A DNA stretch of 9,957 nt from an uncultured Streptococcus sp. GTDB lineage: Bacteria > Bacillota > Bacilli > Lactobacillales > Streptococcaceae. Under the pieces are notes generated by a model. That model was not told where the DNA came from. It was given only the letters and a program-made list of their open reading frames with translations, and made no database searches. Shown piece by piece: positions 6,805-9,957 of the stretch. The stretch's first letter is position 1, and every line of letters begins with the position of its first letter. Location of the stretch: NCBI RefSeq assembly GCF_938036805.1, contig NZ_CALHWC010000026.1, positions 1-9,957 on the forward strand, read 5' to 3'. The position numbers and the translations under genes are program-made.

Positions 6805-6977
6805 GAGGGTGGGACAGAAATCGGTAATTCATTAGAATTCGATTTTGTCGTCCCACCTCCGCACAGTTGAGTAGGCTGTAAAAGCTGATGAAATCAGCCT
6901 AGTAGAGCCCACTCAACCACTGCGTCTTGCTCGACAATCCAAAGAAAAAATGAGGCTAGGACTTTTGTCCCAGCCTC
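6805..6977. repeat. Structured intergenic repeat with terminal inverted repeats (MITE-like)
   Basis: The 173-bp element starts GAGGGTGGGACAGAAA. The reverse complement of its other end is GAGGCTGGGACAAAAG, so 13 of 16 terminal bases match as inverted repeats. Inside are further inverted repeats. GGTGGGAC (6808-6815) pairs with GTCCCACC (6850-6857), enclosing AAATCG/CGATTT and AATTC/GAATT. A 12-bp stem with one mismatch, 6866-6877 with 6906-6917, encloses GCTGAT-GAA-ATCAGC. It encodes no protein. From memory, similar GTGGGACAGAAATCGG elements are dispersed in sanguinis-group genomes; no search was made. I see no clear target duplication. It fills most of the pcsB-prs gap. Confidence 0.6.
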
Positions 6978-6980
6978 ATT
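6945..6980 (-). terminator. pcsB terminator (formed by the end of the repeat element)
   Basis: On the minus strand, AATGAGGCTGGGAC, loop AAAA, GTCCTAGCCTCATT, then TTTTTTC: a 14-bp stem with one G-U pair and a good T-run. It starts 10 bases after the pcsB stop codon (6990-6992). On the plus strand the same pair is an A-C mismatch, so it is best adapted to minus-strand transcription. Most of its stem is the terminal repeat of the 6805-6977 element. Confidence 0.85.
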
Positions 6981-6989
6981 CATATTTCA

Positions 6990-8189
6990 TTAGTTTGGAT
7001 AGATATATGTTACATATCCTTGTGCATTTGTTGGGTCAAACCATCCACGGTGATTACCGATTGATTGGTTACCAGCATAGTTTGCTTCTGATACTTGAAT
7101 GTTGTTAGCAGATTGAACTGCTGTTACAACTGCAACGTGTCCGTAGCCACCGTCGTTCCAACATGCGATCGCTCCAACTTGTGGTTGTGAACCAGTACGG
7201 AAGCCTGCTGCTGCTGCACTAGCTGCCCATTGGCCACCATTACCCCAGTAGTCGCCAGCCCATGGTGCCAAAGTCTTAGCACCCCAGGTACATTGACCTA
7301 CAGGATAAGTTGATGCTGAAAGGCTATATGATGGAGTTGCAACAACTCCTGATGTAGCAACCGCTGCTTCTGCTACAGGAGTCCCACCTGTATTATTTAC
7401 AGCTTGAACTTGTGCTGCGAAGCTTGTATTTCCTGAAGCAAGGATAGCTTGTTGTTGCGCTTGTTGCTGGTTCTTATATGCTGCTTCTGCCGCTGCTGCC
7501 TCAGCTGCCGCTTTTTCAGCTGCTGCTTTTTGCTCTAAGAGGCTATTTTTCTCATTTTCAGCAGTTGCTTTTTCAGCTGCAAGGTTCAGTTGAGCAACCT
7601 TGAGTTCAGACTGCTTAGTTGTCAACGTTTGAGCATCGTCTGCAAGTTTTTGTTGGTTTGCAATGACTGTATTGATAGCTTCATTGTTAGCAACTTGTTT
7701 TTCAGCAATCTTTTCTTTATCTTCTTTTTGTTGTTCCAGCATTTTGTTGTTAGCCGAAACGATTTCGCTCATCGCTGCTACACGAGAGATAGCTTCAGTG
7801 ATTGAAGCAGAGTTAATGATTGTGTTGATATAGCTTGTTGCTGTGCCACTTGTTTGAGTACTACGCGCTTGATTTGCAAGAGACTCATTACGAGCAACAA
7901 TATTCTTTGATAACTCTTCAATTTCAGCAGTAAGTTTCGCAGATTCAGTATTCAATTTTTCATTTTCTGCTTGAAGCACTTCTTGTTGCTTTTGAATAGC
8001 TGAAACTTGTTTTTGAATTTCATCAACTTGTGCTTGTGCCGCATTTTGTTGATTTGTTAAACTGTCAATTTTACTATTTTGAGCTGCAATTTTATCATCT
8101 GTACTCTCAGCTTTAACATTTACTAGCGCAGCACCTTGAGAAAGGATCACCGCACTCAATAAAACTGATGTAAGTAGCTTTTTCTTCAT
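6990..8189 (-). CDS. pcsB: PcsB, secreted coiled-coil/CHAP peptidoglycan hydrolase for cell separation
   Basis: PcsB (GbpB in S. mutans) is exported, is held at the septum by FtsEX and splits daughter cells; it is essential or nearly so in several streptococci. The 399-residue product has a signal peptide (MKKKLLTS..., cleavage near VKA-EST, residue 27). A long coiled coil follows, about 33-245, rich in Gln, Glu, Lys and Ala. Next is an Ala-rich and low-complexity linker (about 222-290) and a C-terminal CHAP domain (about 293-399). The catalytic pair is Cys300 (GQCTWG) and His351 (YGHVAVV), with Glu368 or Asn370 in SEANYAG as third residue. AAGGAG lies 13 bases before the ATG, a long spacing, but no other start is sensible because the signal peptide begins here. 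A WalR-type box lies upstream. It follows mreCD, another wall-synthesis pair. Confidence 0.96.
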   Translation of the reverse strand: MKKKLLTSVLLSAVILSQGAALVNVKAESTDDKIAAQNSKIDSLTNQQNAAQAQVDEIQKQVSAIQKQQEVLQAENEKLNTESAKLTAEIEELSKNIVARNESLANQARSTQTSGTATSYINTIINSASITEAISRVAAMSEIVSANNKMLEQQKEDKEKIAEKQVANNEAINTVIANQQKLADDAQTLTTKQSELKVAQLNLAAEKATAENEKNSLLEQKAAAEKAAAEAAAAEAAYKNQQQAQQQAILASGNTSFAAQVQAVNNTGGTPVAEAAVATSGVVATPSYSLSASTYPVGQCTWGAKTLAPWAGDYWGNGGQWAASAAAAGFRTGSQPQVGAIACWNDGGYGHVAVVTAVQSANNIQVSEANYAGNQSIGNHRGWFDPTNAQGYVTYIYPN

Positions 8190-8219
8190 AAAAATATTAA
8201 CACTCCTTCTTATTAAGAC

Positions 8220-8270
8220 ATTATATAGTATATCAAAAAAATTCTGGCTATATATTACGCATTCGTTACA
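8220..8270 (-). promoter_or_regulatory. pcsB promoter with WalR (VicR) box
   Basis: On the minus strand TGTAAC-GAATG-CGTAAT (8254-8270) matches the WalR/VicR consensus TGTWAH-N5-TGTWAH except for one base. Downstream is a -10 TATAAT (8220-8225). The -35 position (8243-8248, GCCAGA) is poor, which fits a promoter that needs an activator bound just upstream. Activation of pcsB by VicR is established in S. pneumoniae. I see no terminator between mreD and this promoter, so mreCD read-through may also contribute. Confidence 0.75.
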
Positions 8271-8287
8271 TTTCTATTTCTAATTCA

Positions 8288-8788
8288 TCATAAATAGACT
8301 TTTTCAAACAAAGGCTGTAACAATAGGAAAAGAAAGGCATTAAATACTAAAGTTGGCACCAAAGCATAGATAATAAAATCAGGGAAAGTCAAGCTTGCTA
8401 GGTGCAAGAATGATGCAGAAGCAAAGCTAATCATTTCAAAAAAGAAGACAATCGTAATGATTGCTAAAACGCGTGTCCAACGATTTAGCAAAAATACAGA
8501 CAGAAAATGATAGATGACAACTGTCAGTAGAGGCAAGATAAAAGTAAAAAGCCCAATCACATGTAGATAATAAATATCGTAAAAAAGCCCTAAAGTAAAG
8601 AAGAGGAAAAAAATATATTCCTTTGAAAAGTTTAAAAATAAGAAAACAGTAAAGAACAATAAAATATGACTTGCCGGATGCCACTTCTCAGCAAAAAGAT
8701 CTACAAGACTTCTTGATAATTGACCATCAATGAAGAAGATCAGAAATAGAAACAAAGCTGTAAAAAAAGTTCCTCTTAGAATTTTCAT
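8288..8788 (-). CDS. mreD: Rod shape-determining protein MreD
   Basis: A 166-residue, very hydrophobic membrane protein with about five predicted spanning segments: roughly residues 7-22, 40-53, 58-74, 78-100 and 105-128, plus a last one near 140-160. It has Phe/Leu/Ile-rich stretches and few charges. MreD partners MreC in positioning peripheral peptidoglycan synthesis; in ovoid streptococci this works without MreB. Family sequence conservation is low, so the call rests on length, topology and its place one base after mreC. GGTGAG about 8 bases before the ATG is the likely ribosome site, inside the end of mreC. No separate promoter is seen. Confidence 0.88.
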   Translation of the reverse strand: MKILRGTFFTALFLFLIFFIDGQLSRSLVDLFAEKWHPASHILLFFTVFLFLNFSKEYIFFLFFTLGLFYDIYYLHVIGLFTFILPLLTVVIYHFLSVFLLNRWTRVLAIITIVFFFEMISFASASFLHLASLTFPDFIIYALVPTLVFNAFLFLLLQPLFEKVYL

Positions 8789-8789
8789 A

Positions 8790-9605
8790 CTAATTTCTCA
8801 CCAACAGAACCGCTTGAATATCAGATAAATCAGCAGCGGGCTTCACCAAAACTTCTTTGTTTAATTGGTCCTTACCAGCTGATATTGATAAAACCTGACC
8901 AACCAAGACATTCTCAGCATTATAAGAGCCGAGACCACTTGTCGTTACAGTTGCTCCTTCTTCAATTCCATCCAGCGTATTTAGCTGGCTGACGATAAAA
9001 GCTGACTTTTCAGTGTCAAAACCAACAATGATGCCATAGGCAAAGCCAGTCTTTGTCTGAATTTTAATGGCAATAGAACTATCATTCTTTTCATTTGTAA
9101 GCAGACTAACAATACTTGAAGAGTCGGACACACTACTAACAGCTCCAATTAAACCACCATTAGAAATAGCTAACATGGAGGTTGTCACATCGCTTGACTG
9201 TCCCTTATCAAGAGTTAATTCATTCTTCCAAGTAGATGGAGAGCGAGAGATAACTTCCGCAGCAATCTTGACAACACTTTGATCATTATTACGTAACTCT
9301 AAGAGAGAACGCAACTGCTCATTTTCCAATTTCAGTGCATCAGAAACATTTGCTTTCTCTTCAAGATTGTAAATCGTTCCCTTTAGCGTCTCATTTTCTT
9401 GGTAGGTATCTATTAAATGAACAACTTCTTTCTTTTCCTTAACAAAATAGTTAAAAGGAATAGCAACTACCCGATCAACACTGGACAAAAAATCATCAGT
9501 CACAGAAACAATCCATGGTGAAAGAGGGGAAAGCATCAAGCTTATCATAACAATCCCCAATAGCAAAATAGAAATCAAAAATTTAGACATCTTTAATTTA
9601 TTCAT
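8790..9605 (-). CDS. mreC: Cell shape-determining protein MreC
   Basis: A 271-residue bitopic membrane protein that organises the side-wall (peripheral) synthesis machinery with MreD, PBP2b and RodA. I start at the ATG ending at 9605 (MNKLKMSKFL), which has GGAG 6 bases upstream; an ATG eight codons earlier has no ribosome site. Residues about 8-28 are the membrane anchor. A coiled coil follows (about 58-108; NETLKGTIYNLEEKANVSDALKLE... heptads), then the beta-rich extracellular domain with ISRSPSTWKNELTLDKG, MLAISNGGLIGAVSSV and a VTTSGLGSYNAENVLVGQV segment, all typical of MreC. It is the first gene of the mreCD unit. Confidence 0.94.
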   Translation of the reverse strand: MNKLKMSKFLISILLLGIVMISLMLSPLSPWIVSVTDDFLSSVDRVVAIPFNYFVKEKKEVVHLIDTYQENETLKGTIYNLEEKANVSDALKLENEQLRSLLELRNNDQSVVKIAAEVISRSPSTWKNELTLDKGQSSDVTTSMLAISNGGLIGAVSSVSDSSSIVSLLTNEKNDSSIAIKIQTKTGFAYGIIVGFDTEKSAFIVSQLNTLDGIEEGATVTTSGLGSYNAENVLVGQVLSISAGKDQLNKEVLVKPAADLSDIQAVLLVRN

Positions 9606-9666
9606 TCCAATCTCCGCACCCAAAACCAATAAAACCCTAAAAAATGCTTATATGAATCCAGAACAG

Positions 9667-9695
9667 ACTATAGCAATTCAACCAACCAAGTTCAA
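9667..9695 (-). promoter_or_regulatory. mreC promoter (proximal)
   Basis: On the minus strand, -35 TTGAAC (9690-9695), a 17-base spacer and -10 TATAGT (9667-9672). The start would be near 9660, leaving a leader of about 55 nt. Confidence 0.65.
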
Positions 9696-9730
9696 ATAAA
9701 CAATAAGAGACAATTCTACAAAATAAAAAC

Positions 9731-9758
9731 ATTATAAAACAAGAAAAGGAGATAGCAA
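9731..9758 (-). promoter_or_regulatory. Possible second, distal mreC promoter
   Basis: On the minus strand, TTGCTA (9753-9758), 16 bases, then a perfect TATAAT (9731-9736). Its -35 lies inside the tRNA terminator hairpin. The -10 is strong, but the sequence is AT-rich and a chance match is possible. Confidence 0.4.
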
Positions 9759-9770
9759 ATGCTAAACTCC
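9738..9770 (-). terminator. Terminator of the tRNA transcript
   Basis: On the minus strand, nine bases after the tRNA-Ser 3' end, GGAG...TAGCA pairs with TGCTA...CTCC (9748-9751 with 9767-9770, 9753-9757 with 9760-9764), with a small internal mismatch and a two-base apical gap. It is followed by TTTTCTTGTTTT. This ends the tRNA, and probably rRNA, transcript before mreC. Confidence 0.75.
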
Positions 9771-9778
9771 CTTATTTA

Positions 9779-9866
9779 CGGAGAATGGGGGATTCGAACC
9801 CCCGCGCCAGTTACCCGACCTAACGATTTAGCAAACCGTCCTCTTCAGCCTCTTGAGTAATTCTCC
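9779..9866 (-). tRNA. tRNA-Ser (anticodon GCU)
   Basis: An 88-nt class II tRNA. Acceptor GGAGAAT pairs with ATTCTCC, with discriminator G at 9779. The anticodon stem ACGGT/ATCGT (one G-U) encloses loop TTGCTAA, giving anticodon GCU for AGU and AGC codons. It has the long variable arm of Ser tRNAs and a GGTTCGAATCC T-arm. The 3' CCA is not encoded. Confidence 0.96.
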
Positions 9867-9877
9867 AATATACTTAA

Positions 9878-9951
<74 letters not shown>

Positions 9952-9957
9952 AAGTTA

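Noticed and set aside
9606..9629. Upstream ATG for mreC adding 8 residues
   Set aside because: No Shine-Dalgarno before it, and the Shine-Dalgarno of the downstream ATG (GGAG at 9612-9615) lies inside this extension.
9715..9731. WalR-like direct repeat TGTTTT-N5-TGTAGA upstream of mreC
   Set aside because: Both half-sites miss an invariant A, and such near matches are expected in this AT-rich stretch.

Overview
This window comes from the chromosome of a Streptococcus, most likely the mitis/sanguinis group. The pointers are the block mreC-mreD-pcsB-prs-araT-recO-plsX-acpP next to a tRNA cluster, a WalR (VicR)-type box at pcsB, a secreted protein with GBS Bsp-like repeats and a CHAP domain, and a structured 'GTGGGACAG...' intergenic repeat. 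The species call is an inference from family knowledge; no search was run. In streptococci this block normally lies close to the replication origin, downstream of an rRNA operon. Here it is given in reverse, so almost every gene is on the minus strand.

Read right to left, in the direction of transcription, the window opens with tRNA-Ile(GAU) and tRNA-Ser(GCU), closed by an intrinsic terminator. Next come mreC and mreD, which scaffold peripheral peptidoglycan synthesis. They are followed by pcsB, a secreted coiled-coil/CHAP cell-separation hydrolase with a WalR-type box in its promoter. After pcsB is a 173-bp structured element with terminal inverted repeats, whose far hairpin is the pcsB terminator. 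Then comes prs (PRPP synthetase), with its own sigma-A type promoter and a terminator.

A second transcription unit starts from a strong promoter at about 5639-5667 and contains araT, recO, plsX and acpP. The genes overlap by 8, 20 and 4 bases, which points to one translationally coupled operon (aromatic aminotransferase, recombination mediator, acyl-phosphate synthesis, acyl carrier protein). It converges on the only plus-strand gene, a 648-residue secreted protein with five Bsp-like repeats and a C-terminal CHAP domain. The two units share a bidirectional terminator.

At the left edge the first 41 bases are the start of purD, divergent from the CHAP gene. It has an extended -10 promoter, a PurBox-like site between -35 and -10, and a roughly 90-nt leader with two small hairpins.

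Most of this is core genome. The points worth a second look are the terminal-inverted-repeat element between pcsB and prs, the two closely related CHAP domains in opposite orientation, the arrangement of purD beside the CHAP gene and acpP, and the tandem promoter layout at mreC. I found no CRISPR array, transposase, phage gene or defence system, and no clear previously undescribed system.
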